From Strongyloides papillosus (Eukaryota > Nematoda > Chromadorea > Rhabditida > Strongyloididae), in contig SRSI01000009.1 of assembly GCA_005656395.1 (NCBI GenBank), positions 558,001 to 622,000 on the forward strand: 64,000 nucleotides of DNA, written 5' to 3'. The notes beneath the pieces were generated by a model. That model was not told where the DNA came from. It did not search any database and was given only the letters and a program-made list of their open reading frames with translations. Numbering within the stretch: the stretch's first letter is position 1; the number at the start of each line of letters is the position of its first letter. Both the position numbers and the translations under genes were made by a program. Shown here piece after piece: positions 13,201 to 25,416 of this stretch.

Positions 13201-14896
13201 TTCTCCACAAAAATCACAAAAAGTTGGTGTTTTGTAACTATGAACATACAATGTATGAGGATGAATTACCAATCTGTCATGTTGTGAGCATGCTGAAAAA
13301 AAAAGAAGTTTGTATATAAACAATTAAAACAATTTTTAAAAATATATTAAACCTTTATTATTTTTTTTTAAAACCAGACCTTCTGATCCTCTTCTTTGTT
13401 TCATAATTTATTTCTATGCAATATTTTTTAAAATAATATTTTTAGCAATTTAAAAGAATATATTTATTAAATGTTTTATAAAAATACTATTAGTCAGAGT
13501 TATTTAAATTTAGATAAACTAAATAAATCTTTAATATTAATTTTTTTATAAAATATTGAAAAAAAAATGTTTAAAATTTTTTTATAAACAAAAATATAAA
13601 AATGAAAGTGTTTTGCGCAATGTACCTTCTTTAGTAGCTAACAAAATTTTATGACGAAAATATAAAATATTGCAATTATATTAACGACTTGTTTCTATAA
13701 AAATTATTAATATATATTAGGTTTAGTAGCTTAAAAGTAAAGACTTATCCATATTTATTTAAAATATTCCTCTCTATATATTCTTAAAAAAACATCAAAC
13801 ATTTATAATTCTATCATAACATTGAGTGTTGGTAGAAGAAAAATTAAAGTTTATGGTCACTGATAAATTATAAGGATAATAATAATATGAAAGATGTCAT
13901 TTTTATCTGTGTTATATATATTTATACTTTTTAAATACTTATATGGTATCATATATAAAAATCTACGATTGTTATTATACTGTTAAATATATAATAAAAC
14001 CATCAAAAATAAAATTTGTTTTACTTTCTTTGTTATGAAAAGAATTTTTAAGATAATATAAATTTTTAATTAGCTAAATATTATATTGCTAACATGTTTA
14101 TTTGGCTATTTTCAAATATAAGAAAATAAACAAAAAAGTTTGTAATGTAATTTTTAATACTAAAAATCTTTTTTTGAATTTTTAATAAATATAGTGTCCA
14201 AAGTTTGTATATGAAATATAACTAAATGAATTACTTTTAAAAATGAAATTTAATTTAATGACTACATTTTACAGAAGAGGACATTAAAAAGTAAATAAAC
14301 ATTTTAATTTTTTTTTATAAACTTACGACTTATCACTACTTCAACTAATGTTCCTTCAACAACATCATTTACTGAATTAATAAGTTGTAAAATGTTGATT
14401 GAAGTAAAATCATGGCGATAAAGTAGGAGAAAATCAGATAAAAAATCTCCAAAATTGTTATTTGGATTCTAAAAAACACAGTAATTATTAAAAATGTAAT
14501 ATATCATACATTTCGTTGTATAAATTTAACAGCTTCCTTCTTTAATTCATTAAGACTTATCTCATTGTTATTCCAATAAATTGTTTCTTTATTAATACCA
14601 TTTTGAATTTGAAAACTAAATCCAGACATTTTTGATTGATTATTTAATTGTTGATTATTAAATTTATTTTCAATTTTGTTATAAAAAATATTTTTATTAA
14701 TACTATCTAAACAATTATCTTCAATTTTATTTTTGTAAGTATATGTTGAATTATGTAAATTGAATGTTGAATGAATCCCTCTTACTTCATTATATGCAAA
14801 AGCAAATTTTTCTAATTCAGAACTATTACCACTCTTTGAATCTTTGTTATCTTCAACCAAATCACTATAATAGTAAATTAAAATTAAACTGGCCAT
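7279..14896 (-). CDS. dkf-2: Protein kinase D (DKF-2-like)
   Basis: Main model, eight exons: 14510-14896, 14327-14468, 12537-13292, 12306-12487, 12143-12253, 12016-12093, 11856-11967 and 7279-8540; 1,009 residues, all phases consistent. An in-frame TGA lies just upstream of the start. Order: N-terminal ubiquitin-like PKD region (about residues 90-176), C1a (about 187-238) and C1b (360-410) with the full His/Cys zinc pattern, PH domain (about 513-628, ending AIKQALMPV as in PKDs), then a Ser/Thr kinase. Kinase landmarks are GSGQFG near 716, VAVK Lys738, HCDMKPEN with Asp832, DFG at 853 and the activation loop [14 protein letters not shown]. Both activation-loop serines (about 864 and 868) are present, which favours DKF-2 over DKF-1. 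PKDs bind diacylglycerol through C1 and are phosphorylated by PKC; in C. elegans DKF-2 acts in gut immunity and salt learning. The acceptor before exon 12143-12253 is AAAG, which is unusual. Confidence 0.93.
8593..9019 (-). CDS. dkf-2: Alternative first exon of the PKD gene
   Basis: A 427-nt open exon starts with ATG at 9017-9019 and ends phase 1 at a GTTTTT donor. It encodes 142 residues ([11 protein letters not shown]..., rich in Ser/Thr: [18 protein letters not shown]). Spliced to the last exon (acceptor at 8541) it stays in frame. It cannot be an internal exon after 11856-11967, because the incoming phase would break the frame before its ATG. The product would be about 562 residues: a Ser-rich N-terminus, the last PH helix and the whole kinase, with no C1 domains and no complete PH domain. 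No transcript is available, so alternative use is inferred from frame and phase. Confidence 0.6.
9020..11855. other. Large PKD intron / internal promoter region
   Basis: In the full-length model this is part of a 3.3 kb intron; for the short form it would be the promoter. It is AT-rich with no convincing exon. The stretch around 9830-10040 is clearly less AT-rich than its surroundings and is reported as a finding. Confidence 0.5.
13353..13404 (-). CDS. dkf-2: Alternative short first exon of the PKD gene
   Basis: ATG at 13402-13404 opens 17 codons ([17 protein letters not shown]) plus one base, followed by a GTTTAAT donor. The phase fits exon 12537-13292 exactly, giving an isoform that begins just before C1a and lacks the N-terminal ubiquitin-like region. 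Its donor is weak, so confidence is moderate. Confidence 0.5.
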
Positions 14897-17800
14897 AAAT
14901 TTTAATCATACATTTTTATAATAGGAAATTTTTTTGATGAATGCATTATAACTTAATTTTATGTGAGATTTAGTTGATTTAAAATTTTATAAACCTTTTG
15001 CAAATCCTTTGTCATATATGGTCTTTTAATCTTATCATTAGATACTTTATAAAAATATTATTGTTTTACAAAATCTGTAATAGTAGTGAAGAAAGCAAAA
15101 AGATTGCAATTAATTTTGTTAAATGTATAAAACTGTTGACGTAGTCGATAATATAAAGAAAGAAACATCGTTTTTAAAATTTAAAAAGATTTGTAAAATA
15201 GTTTTATTTTTAATAAATAAAAGAATAATATATTTCGATGGAAAAAAATAAGATAGTAAATGAAAATTCAATAAACGGCAAAATATGAGAGTTTAAATGT
15301 AAAAAGAAATGGAATGTCTTTATTATAAGAAGTTTTAAGTATATGATTAAAAAAGTATAAATTGATGAAAAAAGATGATAATAAATTAGAATGATAGGTA
15401 AAGATTTAATGTTTCTTAAAAGTTTTACTAATATTTTGATAAATGATATATTCCAATTAAAAAATATTTGTTAGACAATTAGTAACTGATGGCTTCATAT
15501 ATCATCAAAATTATTTTCTTCTATTAAAATATATGAATTTGTGTCATATAAATAAATAAGTAAAAAAATTTTGGTACGTTGATAGAGAATAAAGTTAATG
15601 TCCTAAAAGTTTATATATACGGATTGTGCTGTTATACGTAGGCATATTAAAATTATCATTACAAAATAATCATAGAATTAAATAGTACTAAATTATAAAA
15701 TGATAACAACATGCATACATAAATTTAAAAATATAATAAACTTATCTAAAACTGACTTTTTATTATAAAGAGTTATTCACTTTATTAAATACAAAAAGAT
15801 ACATTTTGGCCCTATAAATACTCATTTTAAAATTTTCTAAGAATATGTAGATGACGTGTAATGACAAATTTATTGTAAAATATTTAATCTTGAATTTCAA
15901 TTAATAATTTTCTTCTACACCTAGTGGCAATACATTATTTTTTAATTTTTATACATGAAGAGACAAAGAAAATTGAAGAATTTTCTCATTCACTACTTTT
16001 ATTATATTTACATTGCCAAAAACCACTTTTTGGTTTCATTTACCAAATGTATAGAAATAAAGTCATAAGGACAATAAAAATGAGATTAAAATGAATATTA
16101 ATATTGCGATATTGTTTAATTTTTAGACCTCAAACAAGAAGCCCATTAACAATAAGATTTTCCAAAATTAAATTTTTTTTATTAAATATAACATAAAGAA
16201 ATTTCAAAGAATTAAGCAAAAGTATAAAATTTTATGTATTACTAAAAAATATATTTCTTTTTTAGTAATTTTGATACCATTTATTTTTAATGTTTTAATA
16301 ATGCGATATAATTATACCATAAATATATAACATATTAATATTATTTTAATAGTTTGATATAAATTTTTTATACTAAAACTCAGGAAAAAATAATAAAATA
16401 GTAGCAAATAAAAAATATTTGTATATATAATTGAATTGCTAATATTTTAATTATAATTTTATTTATTCATGGAACTTTGATGACAAGATAAATTTCAAAA
16501 TTAATAACATATACTACGGATGAATAATTTCACTTTTCGGTTATATGCATTCATAGAAAAATGTTCCATACAATTTTATTGAACATTTTAATAATAATAT
16601 AAACTAACCTTAAGGTACTTGCTATTGTTATTTGTGTTGTAGATTTAATAAAAATTGTGTTTGATTAAATAAATTTCTTTATAAGTCTAAAAAAATAGAT
16701 AAGAAAGTGTATATAAAAAATATTATAAAATAAGGCGCTTTAAATAGAATATTGAATCAGGGATTCATAATAAAGTTACATTTGTTCTAAATTAAGTTAG
16801 GTTAAATTATTTCCTAAAAGACGCTTTTTATATATAGACAACATCAATTTCATATATAACTCACAATTATTTGAGCATAAATAAGATAATTTTATTGACA
16901 ATTAAATAATGGTAATGAATTAAATAATAATGGTTATTTTTTTAATAACAGTATATTTATTCTATTATCTAATAATAGACTTTTTTACGAGAATAATGTA
17001 AACACTGTCTTTTCCTTATATTTACTTATACTAATTTTTGCATGTCGCTACATGTGACATACATAAAATTCCTTATTAAACTTTTCTTAATATTAGCATT
17101 TTACTCAATTTTATAGTGCACATGCTTTTCTTCAAAACTTTAATAATATTGGAGAAATATATTAAGATTATAACATCTTAAAAAAGTACATTACATTCTC
17201 AAAAATATAATTATTTCGATTAGGGGTATTTTAGTTAATGATACGAAAAAATTTAGTTTAAAATGAAACGTCAAAATTAAGCAATATTATACTAAAAATA
17301 TAAAATGATTAGCTTGGTTGGTATAAGCCTGTCACAAATTACTCAACCTAAAAAATTGCATAACAAAGATATCATTAAATTAGAAATATCAAGTTATACA
17401 TGGAAATACACATAACTAAGAAAAGTAAGACAGTTACAGTTTTATTTATTAATGAATCCTAAAACAAATAAATTATTTATCATGAATGTCAATTGCATAA
17501 ATAATTTTCGAAGAATTTTAGAGAACGATTTATAAAAAATGCTACCTTAATTTTAATAATTTAATATTTTTTTTCTATAGTTTCAAAAAATACAATAACA
17601 ATGCTGAAAGAATGAGATAAATATTTGTACTAAAATAAATTTATCTGTTATGTTTAAACAAAATTTTAATTTAAAACATTCTAGTTTTTAGAACATAAAG
17701 AATACTTTTTTGTCTAAAGACATGTAATACAATAATATCAAATGACCTTTTTTTAAAAAGTTTATATAATACATAAATGAAAGTTTTTCATTTATTCGTA

Positions 17801-19442
17801 ATAAAAATTTATTTATATTAAAAAGGACTTCCATTAATTATAATTTTTAATATCGTAAATTACTTTTAACACAGGCACAGTTTTCAATAAATGAAAAGCA
17901 ATTTAATAAAAAAAGTATCATTTATTAAATGTTTAATATAATATCAACTATTATATGGCCTTCTGAAAATAAAATTAAAAAATTGCCATAATATTTTAAA
18001 AAATTTTATAAAAATGTTTGGTAAATATAAATAAAATATAATTTTTTCTGGTTTAATTAAAAAGGTTAGAAAATAATTAAAAATGCGAAAGAGATATGGT
18101 TTAAGCTCTTTAGATATGGTAAAATTAGCACATTAACATTGTTTCAATGAATGGTATAATAAAATTCTAATATATATGGGTGGAAAATTAATTTCTTATG
18201 AGTTAGGAAAGATGATAAATGAAAGAAGTAACAAGAGGAGAACTATAATTTGTATAGAATATTATTCTAAGTTAAATTTAAAAACTGAGGAAGTCTAGTT
18301 TTTATATATAAATATATATTTTTTATATTTTTATAAATACATATCAATTTTAAAATATTTGTCAAAGAGTTAGTAATAAAAGAAAAATAAAGTTAAAAAT
18401 AGTTTTTGATTTGACTTTTTTATTACCTAGGTTTTGTTGTTTAATATTATATAAATTTAAAATTGTTTAATAACTTTATAGATTTATATAAAAAGTTTAA
18501 TATGGCTTTAAAATATAGAGTAATGTGTGTAAAAAATAAAATAATCTTAGAGAAATTTAATATATTTTTTTTAAAATTTTCCATTTTAAAATAAATCTTA
18601 TATATTCATTTAAATTTTATTTTTATATTTTTTTGTCAAACTTTTAAAATTACAGGTATAATATTTATATGTATAAGAATGAAATATTGAAAGGCATAAA
18701 AAATATATCAATTGAAAACATCATAAAAAGAGGTATAAACAAAGCACTACTATATATTTTAACTAACTAACTTTAAAGAGTTTTTTAAGAATAAGAAATT
18801 GAAAGAAAATTGTAAAATCAGAAAAAAATAATTTATTGCAATAAGTTGGTAATAATACAAAATTTTACACTAGAAAGAATATATAATTTTATTATATCTT
18901 ATTTATTACATGTCTGATAAATAGTATCATTTATATTGAAAAATGCATTTATTTTTTTCTTTTTCACAAAATGTTATCAATTCAATTTTGAATGAAATTT
19001 TAATTTCATTGTTTTGGTTGTTTGTTACAGTGTAAGAGAAACATTTGATTCTAATAAGGATTAAAATAGATTATTGTTTCAAATTTGCAAAATAAAAATA
19101 AATTTTATTACTTTTATTGTTAAAAATGCTAAAATAAATGTAAAAATATTGTGTACTTTTGAAATATCGTTTAGAATGGCTTGTGAGTTTTTATGACATT
19201 TATACTGTATTAGTAAAAACTTGCTAAATCTATTGAAATTGAATAAAAATCTTATGTTAAAGTACTTCTAATTTAGTAAGAGATATTATAAATTAAAAGT
19301 CAAGAACAGGTTTAAATTATATAAGTCATTTATCTTTATTACCTCATTAAGAATGCTTAAATGTCTGTCAATATGTTTCAAAGAAAATAAGTATGAGAGT
19401 TATAATAATTAAATTATTATTATTTTTAAAAATTATTGTAAA
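14897..19442. other. Gene desert, no gene seen
   Basis: About 4.5 kb of AT-rich, low-complexity sequence between divergently transcribed genes. I found no open frame with coding character, no tRNA-like fold and no clear repeat. It must hold both promoters. Confidence 0.45.
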
Positions 19443-19892
19443 ATGAAATCTTTGTTTATTTTTCATTTTATACTATTTTTAAACCTTTGCAAGTTTTCCT
19501 ATTATGCTAGTATTCCCAATAATTTAAGAAAATTACTATGTAAAAATAATCCTAATTTTAGATTTTGTAAAGATGAGATTAATAAAAATGATGGATTAGA
19601 TTTAGAATATAAATGGTTAATATGTAAATACAGGTATGAACTTGAAATTTGTAAGCATCAAAAAGAGTTTCCTCTAATTGAGGGTGCTACAAATTCACAG
19701 ACATTTTTTACTCAAAAAACCCAACCATTATATTATCAAAAAATAAATTTTAAAAATAGTGAAGTGGATATGGATCAAAGAACATTTAAATCGTTAAACG
19801 ATGAAGACGATATAGAAGGTAGTGGTGAAATTTCTTCTCAAACACTTAAGACTAATGATTCTCCTACATCATTACAACCTTGGGATATTTAA
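19443..19892 (+). CDS. Small secreted protein with possible chondroitin site
   Basis: Single-exon frame of 149 residues. The first ~22 residues (MKSLFIFHFILFLNLCKFSYY) form a signal peptide. A short Cys-containing segment follows (LLCKNNPNFRFCKDE and WLICKYRYELEICK, with four cysteines), then an acidic tail with DDIEGSGE. Ser-Gly flanked by acidic residues is the usual chondroitin attachment context in nematode CPG proteins, so a small proteoglycan is possible. I do not recognise the family. The promoter side is the long desert. Confidence 0.7.
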   Translation: MKSLFIFHFILFLNLCKFSYYASIPNNLRKLLCKNNPNFRFCKDEINKNDGLDLEYKWLICKYRYELEICKHQKEFPLIEGATNSQTFFTQKTQPLYYQKINFKNSEVDMDQRTFKSLNDEDDIEGSGEISSQTLKTNDSPTSLQPWDI

Positions 19893-20416
19893 TTTAGTAT
19901 CAATTTGTCATCAAGTAAACAAAGAACTTTCTTATAAAGTTTACATCATATCAAATTATATATATACACTACTTTTTTGGAGTGCCTAATACTTCTTAAT
20001 CCATGGGAATTTCATTCATTGAAGTTGGATGAAATTAGTTATCAAGCTTATCATTACATTAATATTATTTATTTTTACAAATTATTAAAACTCTTTATTC
20101 ACTAAAATTTTATACATTAAATATTTTTTTTAATTTAATATTTTTTGTTTACCTATTTTGTAAGTATAGATGGTATAAGTCAGCTTATGATAGAATTAAT
20201 AGAAATTACCGTGTTATTTTTTTGAAAAATATATGCAAACAATTAAATTTTATAATTATATTTGTCATTTTATAAAATTTCATCATTAAAGCTAATGTTT
20301 GTTTAAGTTATTAAAGAGAGTGATTAAAGAGATTAGCAAGCATCGGTGCACTAAAATTCCTTTGTTTTATCTTGTTTAATTCTTTTACTATTTAACTTTT
20401 TGAAGATAACATTAAA
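19893..20416. other. Intergenic, no gene seen
   Basis: AT-rich spacer between two plus-strand genes. Nothing recognisable beyond presumed 3' UTR and promoter. Confidence 0.5.
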
Positions 20417-22983
20417 ATGTTAAAACTTTATAAAGTTCTTATTACAAATTTATTTTTTTATTTATCTACTAGTAATGGTATAGTAGCATATAATGATTCA
20501 TTAAATAACAATACTTCAACGAGTAATCAATTCCCTCATTATGATACTGAATATTGTAATAATGTAAAAGGATATATGAGAATAGTCAGAAAATTACGAT
20601 TGGTATCAAAACCATTTAAGGTAGAATTAGACAATAATCTAACAAAAATTATATCAAATAAATCTGTCGAAGTTTTACTAGCACTTTATTTAGAAAAAAT
20701 CCCCCCAAGTGATATAAATTTACCTTTTTTACAAAACAATATAGAAATTTCATGGATACCGAACTTGAAAGATAGTATTGTTTCTCAACGATATCAACCA
20801 ATTATTAGTAACATTACATTTTCAAATAGAAACGAAACAGAAATAACAATTTATTTTTCGAAAGTAAATCACTTGTTAGAATCATTATATGAAGTAAAGG
20901 TATTGTTTTATTAGAATAATATATTTAAGATAATGAATGTTTTAGATAGCTCAATTACTTATAAATTCTTGTCTGAATTTTATTAATTTTAATCCGCCAT
21001 TAAAAAAATTGGTAAACTTTAATTGTAATAACTTTAGTCCAAGTTTGTGTAACATCAATAATACAAATAAAAATAAAGGACTTAAACCAAGATGTTTGTC
21101 AATAGGAAAATGGTCAACAGCGCTACAAAAGCATTCGGATGGTCAAATGAATGCCCTGATAAATCTTGAATATCCATTAATTAATGAAAATGATGATGTA
21201 ATAAAAACAACTTTTAAGTATGTTGGTTTCATGGGATTTTGTGGTGACAAAGTGGATATTAACAATAAATGTATACTCAGTCACAATGAATTAAAAAGAA
21301 AAACTCTTTGTAATCCTATAAAAGAACCTTGTAATGGTCTAGCATCAGTAGAATTAAAAAATTTTGATTTCACCAAAAAAAAGCTAGCAATTTTGGTATG
21401 TATAATTATGTATGAAGAATTCACTAATTCGTGGGATTATTCCAACGTAAATCTAAAAGACTATAAAGCTGATGTAATAAATAACAATGATGATCAATTG
21501 CTACATACAACTAATAAAGAAAATGGGAAATTTGTACTTGGTTGGCAAGTAATTGTAGCATATGGGACAGTTTTAGTTCTTCTTTTTATTTTATTGTTTT
21601 GGACAATGATAAACAAACATAGAAACGTTGTTTATAAATCAGAGATACCAATCTATAACAGAAGAAAATTATCATTCTCAAAAATAAAACAGCAATACTA
21701 TCCATCATCTAGTGTATCAATAAAATTTGAAAAACCAATTACTGTGGGAAATACTAGTATTATTTGTAAAGGATATTTTGGCTCTTCAACAAAATCTGAA
21801 ACAATACCAAATAAACTAATAGGCAATGATAAAAATTTTGTTGCAAAAATACCAAAACTTGGTATTACCGAAAATGAGCTACATGAATTTACTAATGAAA
21901 TGATTATTTATAAGCATTTAGATAAAAATTTGAAGATTGTCAATTTCTATGGTTACACAAAACTCCAAGATAAAAAAGTACTCCTCCTCGAGTATTGTTC
22001 GAAATTTGATCTCAAATCATACCTTCAATTATGCAGACAACATGCATACGATCTTCAAAAATTAGGTTATGATATAGAAGTAAGTGATCCTTTAACGATC
22101 TCTGAAATGAACAAAGATTTAATGATAACCCTTAAAAATGCTTTAAGCATATCTATCCAGATAATATGTGGGATGGTAATTAATAAAAGTTTATTTACAT
22201 ATTATAAAACATTTTTAGGAATATTTACATTCTAAAGAGATAATTCATTGCTCTCTTCAAGCCAAAAATATATTTCTAACAGAAACTTTTTCCATTAAAA
22301 TCGGAGGATTTGGAAAAAGTATATATACGGGAGGGGTCTCTAAAAACAAAAAAACATTTATTGGATTAATCGATATTTTGGATGGAGAAAATTATAGATG
22401 GCTACCATTAGAAGCCATAAAATCTAGTAAATTTTCATACAAAACTGATATGTAAGTCTTCTAAATTTCATTAAAATTATTAATTTATGTTAAAAAAAAT
22501 TATAGATGGTCTTTTGGTGTATTATTACAAGAAATATTAACTTTAGGTGGATTTCCTTATTATAATACAGTTTTTAGCAAAAAAGGTTATCAAACATTTT
22601 TAGAACAAAATAATCGTTTACCAAAATCAGAAAATGCACCTAATTATGTATATCAAACTCAATTAAAATGTTGGGAATTAAATAGAGATGATCGTCCTAA
22701 AATAAATCACCTTAAAACAATATTTGTTAACTTATATAAAACGATATCAGAATATGATTATATTCAAAATTATAATTTTGTTCCTTTCAAAGATATTTCT
22801 ATTTACCAAAATTATTTAGAAAAAAATTCATACATTCCAATGATTGATCGTGATAGCTATATAGACTCCGATCATTATTTAACTTCCGATCTTCACACAA
22901 AGGACAATGAAATAAAACACAATTTCTTATTTGAAACAGAAAGACTTTTAGGTTATCAAGCGTTGCCACATGGTAACACGTAA
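20417..22983 (+). CDS. Receptor tyrosine pseudokinase
   Basis: Exons 20417-20899, 20946-22175, 22219-22451 and 22506-22983; 807 residues, phases consistent. It has a signal peptide, an ectodomain of about 335 residues with several Cys and many N-glycosylation sequons that I cannot assign to a family, one TM at about 359-383, then a tyrosine-kinase fold. Retained: VAK Lys462, alpha-C Glu479, RWLPLEA and the DIWSFGV segment typical of receptor tyrosine kinases. Lost: the glycine loop is unrecognisable (ITVGNTSIICKGYF), the catalytic HRD is HCS (Ser583 in place of Asp), and DFG is GFG (Gly601 in place of Asp). It should therefore bind partners or act as an allosteric subunit rather than phosphorylate. 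The split-looking insert (SYLQLCRQHAYDLQKLGYD) resembles the VEGFR/FGFR/KIN-16-like class. The tail after the kinase has several Tyr in acidic context (DSYIDSDHY). Confidence 0.85.
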
Positions 22984-23185
22984 TACAAATATTTATTTGT
23001 TTTAAATAATATCTATGAACTATAAATAACTTTTACGCTAATAGTAATAATGAATTATTATTTACTTCTAGAATTCTTATTGAAAAAGTTAAAAAATGGA
23101 GAATACAAATAATGTTATAAGTAAATAAAAAAATTTAATATAAAAGTGAGAATATGAAATTAATCTTACATTTTCAATTTACAAA

Positions 23186-23592
23186 ATGAAATTAGCTATT
23201 ATAATTACTTCAATATTTGCAGTTATTTCGGCTCAATATTATCTTACAGTATGTTAGATATTTCATTAACATTAAAAAAAATTTTTTAGTACCCATATTA
23301 TTATTATTATCCTCAACCAACATACTATGCATTGGCATATCCACAAAACACTCCTGTATATGGTTCAGTTAATGGAACTATAAGTAGTGAAAATAACCAA
23401 ACAATTGCTACACAAGGGTTACAAAATACTTCAAATCAACAATTATATTATTATCCAACACAAACATCTCAATATGTATCTCAAAATAGTAACCAACAAA
23501 ATGTTAATAATACTCAAAATAATTCTTCAGCAACAGTTGAAGCAGCTTATGTTCCATACTACTACTTTTACTATCCATATTACAATAGATAG
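23186..23592 (+). CDS. Tyr/Asn/Gln-rich small secreted protein
   Basis: Two exons, 23186-23248 and 23290-23592, phase 0; 121 residues. The first exon is almost exactly the signal peptide (MKLAIIITSIFAVISAQYYLT). The mature part is low-complexity: a Tyr/Pro start (YPYYYYPQPTYYA), a Gln/Asn/Thr/Ser-rich middle with several N-glycosylation sequons, and a Tyr-rich end (YVPYYYFYYPYYNR). There are no cysteines. Tyr-rich secreted proteins are often cross-linked or adhesive structural material, but the role here is unknown. It lies 200 bp after the pseudokinase on the same strand. Confidence 0.75.
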
Positions 23593-23658
23593 ATAAAAAA
23601 AATTTATTTTAGTGACTTTAATAAAAAAATATATAAAAATTGATTAAAATAAATTTTT

Positions 23659-25416
23659 CTACAACTCAGTATTTTTACTTTTTACATATGGTACATCACT
23701 AATTATATCATAACTATATTTGTCCCTTATGTATTTCCAAAAGTCTGAAACATCTTTTAAAAGATTTTTTTTCATTGATGGTTTATCATTCATTTCTAAA
23801 TATACATTATCAGATTGTGTTAAACGTTTCCATTCAAAATTGTTGGTAGATGGTGAGTCGAATTTAACAAAATTAGTCATACTTTGAACAAGATTATCAT
23901 AATACAATTCATCTTTACTATTCCATTCAAATTTTCCAAAAATATCTATCTTAAACATATAAGGATATTCATGTGCATGCGTGGCACCCTGTGATGGTAA
24001 ACTTCTATTATAATGATCAGGATTAAAATATGTATTATAATATAACCAAATTGGCCATCCAAAATTTGCTTTCATTTCTGCTTCCCAAAGTGTTGATACA
24101 CCGATTATAAGATCAGATGCAAGTTGTGTATATGCTGTAAGGTATGTTCTATAATTTAATTGTGGTTCCTTCTTTTTTGCTTCATTCACATAAAATTCTA
24201 CTACTTCTTCAGTTACTTTTAGATAATTTTTACCATATCTTTTTTCTGTTGATACTAATTTTTTTACATCTTCTGTTAGTTTTAAACGATCGTAATTTTC
24301 AAAATCGGTAGGATTAATATAAATTTTATTAATACTTTTTGATAATCCTAATAATGTGAAAAATAATCCTTCTACATCTGTAAAACCAATATATGTTGGA
24401 ATTTTAGGACTTTCTTTAATTAATTCTTCAATTGGTTTTGGGAAAAAATCATTATCAAAATATGGTTTAAATTTAAGTAATGATATATCATCTAATGAAC
24501 TACCAGCTTTTTCAATACCATCTAGAAACTCTTCTATACTTTTAGTTTTTAAACACTCTTTGATACTCTTATTATCAGTTTGACTACAATTAACAGCATT
24601 ACTTATCTGTTTTGTCGATTTAACGACTTCATTATCACCCAATGCCCAATTTGATAAAGTACTTCCCGACATTTCAATAACTTTATAAATATAATCACGA
24701 GAATGAGGGCTGATACTTAATGCGCCAACAGATCCTGCACCAGCAGAAAGACCAAAAATAGTTATTTTCGAATGATCACCACCAAAGTTTTTAATATTTT
24801 CATATATAAATTTAAGTGCTAATCTTTGATCCCAATAGCCATAGTTACCTGGCATAGTCTTGTCACCTAATGATGGAAACCCTAAAATACCTAAACGATA
24901 ATTTATTGTAACAACAATAATTTCCTTATTGGCAAAAGAGTTAATTAGATTTTTATAATTGTATAAGTTTGACGAGCCTACAGCATATCCACCACCATGA
25001 ATCCAAACAAGAACGGGTAGCAATTTGTTGTCATTATTTTTTCTTATTGGTTGAATAACATTTAAAAAAAGACAATCTTCACTTGTTTCTAAAAATATAT
25101 CCTCTCTTTTTATTTGTAAACATTGTGCTCGATATTTTTTTGCTAACTTAATTTCTTCCCAATTATCTGGTTCTTCTGGTTTCTAAAAAAAGACACTATA
25201 TTTAAATTATTTATGTGTTTAGCTTTCCTCAAATCTTAATTCTCCTATTGGAGGCTTTGCATATGGAATACCTAAGAATATATTATATTTTTTTTCTGTT
25301 TCAGATATATACTCAAATCCTTCAATAATCCCATATTTAGTATTTATTTGTGTATTTCCATAAACAATTGTAGTAAAAGATAATATAAGAAAACATAATG
25401 TTTCTAGTGATCTCAT
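23659..25416 (-). CDS. Type-B carboxylesterase (gut esterase/cholinesterase family)
   Basis: Exon 1 at about 25219-25416 encodes a signal peptide (MRSLETLCFLILSFTTIVYG) and the family start, FLGIPYAKPPIGELRF. Exon 2, 23659 to about 25182, runs open to the end. Together they give about 570 residues, the usual length. Visible motifs are EDCLFLNV, the oxyanion region WIHGGGY, the nucleophile elbow GLSAG (normally GESAG; Ser kept), the acidic member in TDVEGLFF, and the His in ATHAHEYPYMF, so the Ser-Glu-His triad is intact. Family members hydrolyse carboxylic esters; nematode GES-1 is intestinal. The exon junction has no GT donor: the best in-frame join is a GC donor after GAGGAAA with the acceptor ACCAG at 25176-25180. 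The C-terminus KNTEL only loosely resembles the HxEL ER-retention tails of vertebrate carboxylesterases. GATA sites lie upstream. Confidence 0.85.

Noticed and set aside
7279..14896. Splitting the PKD locus into separate kinase and C1 genes
   Set aside because: The PH domain is encoded across 12253-11856 and completed only in the kinase exon, and all phases join, so it is one gene.
16015..16040. Inverted repeat around AAAAACCACTTTTTGGTTT
   Set aside because: Short and isolated; expected by chance in several kilobases of A/T-rich DNA.
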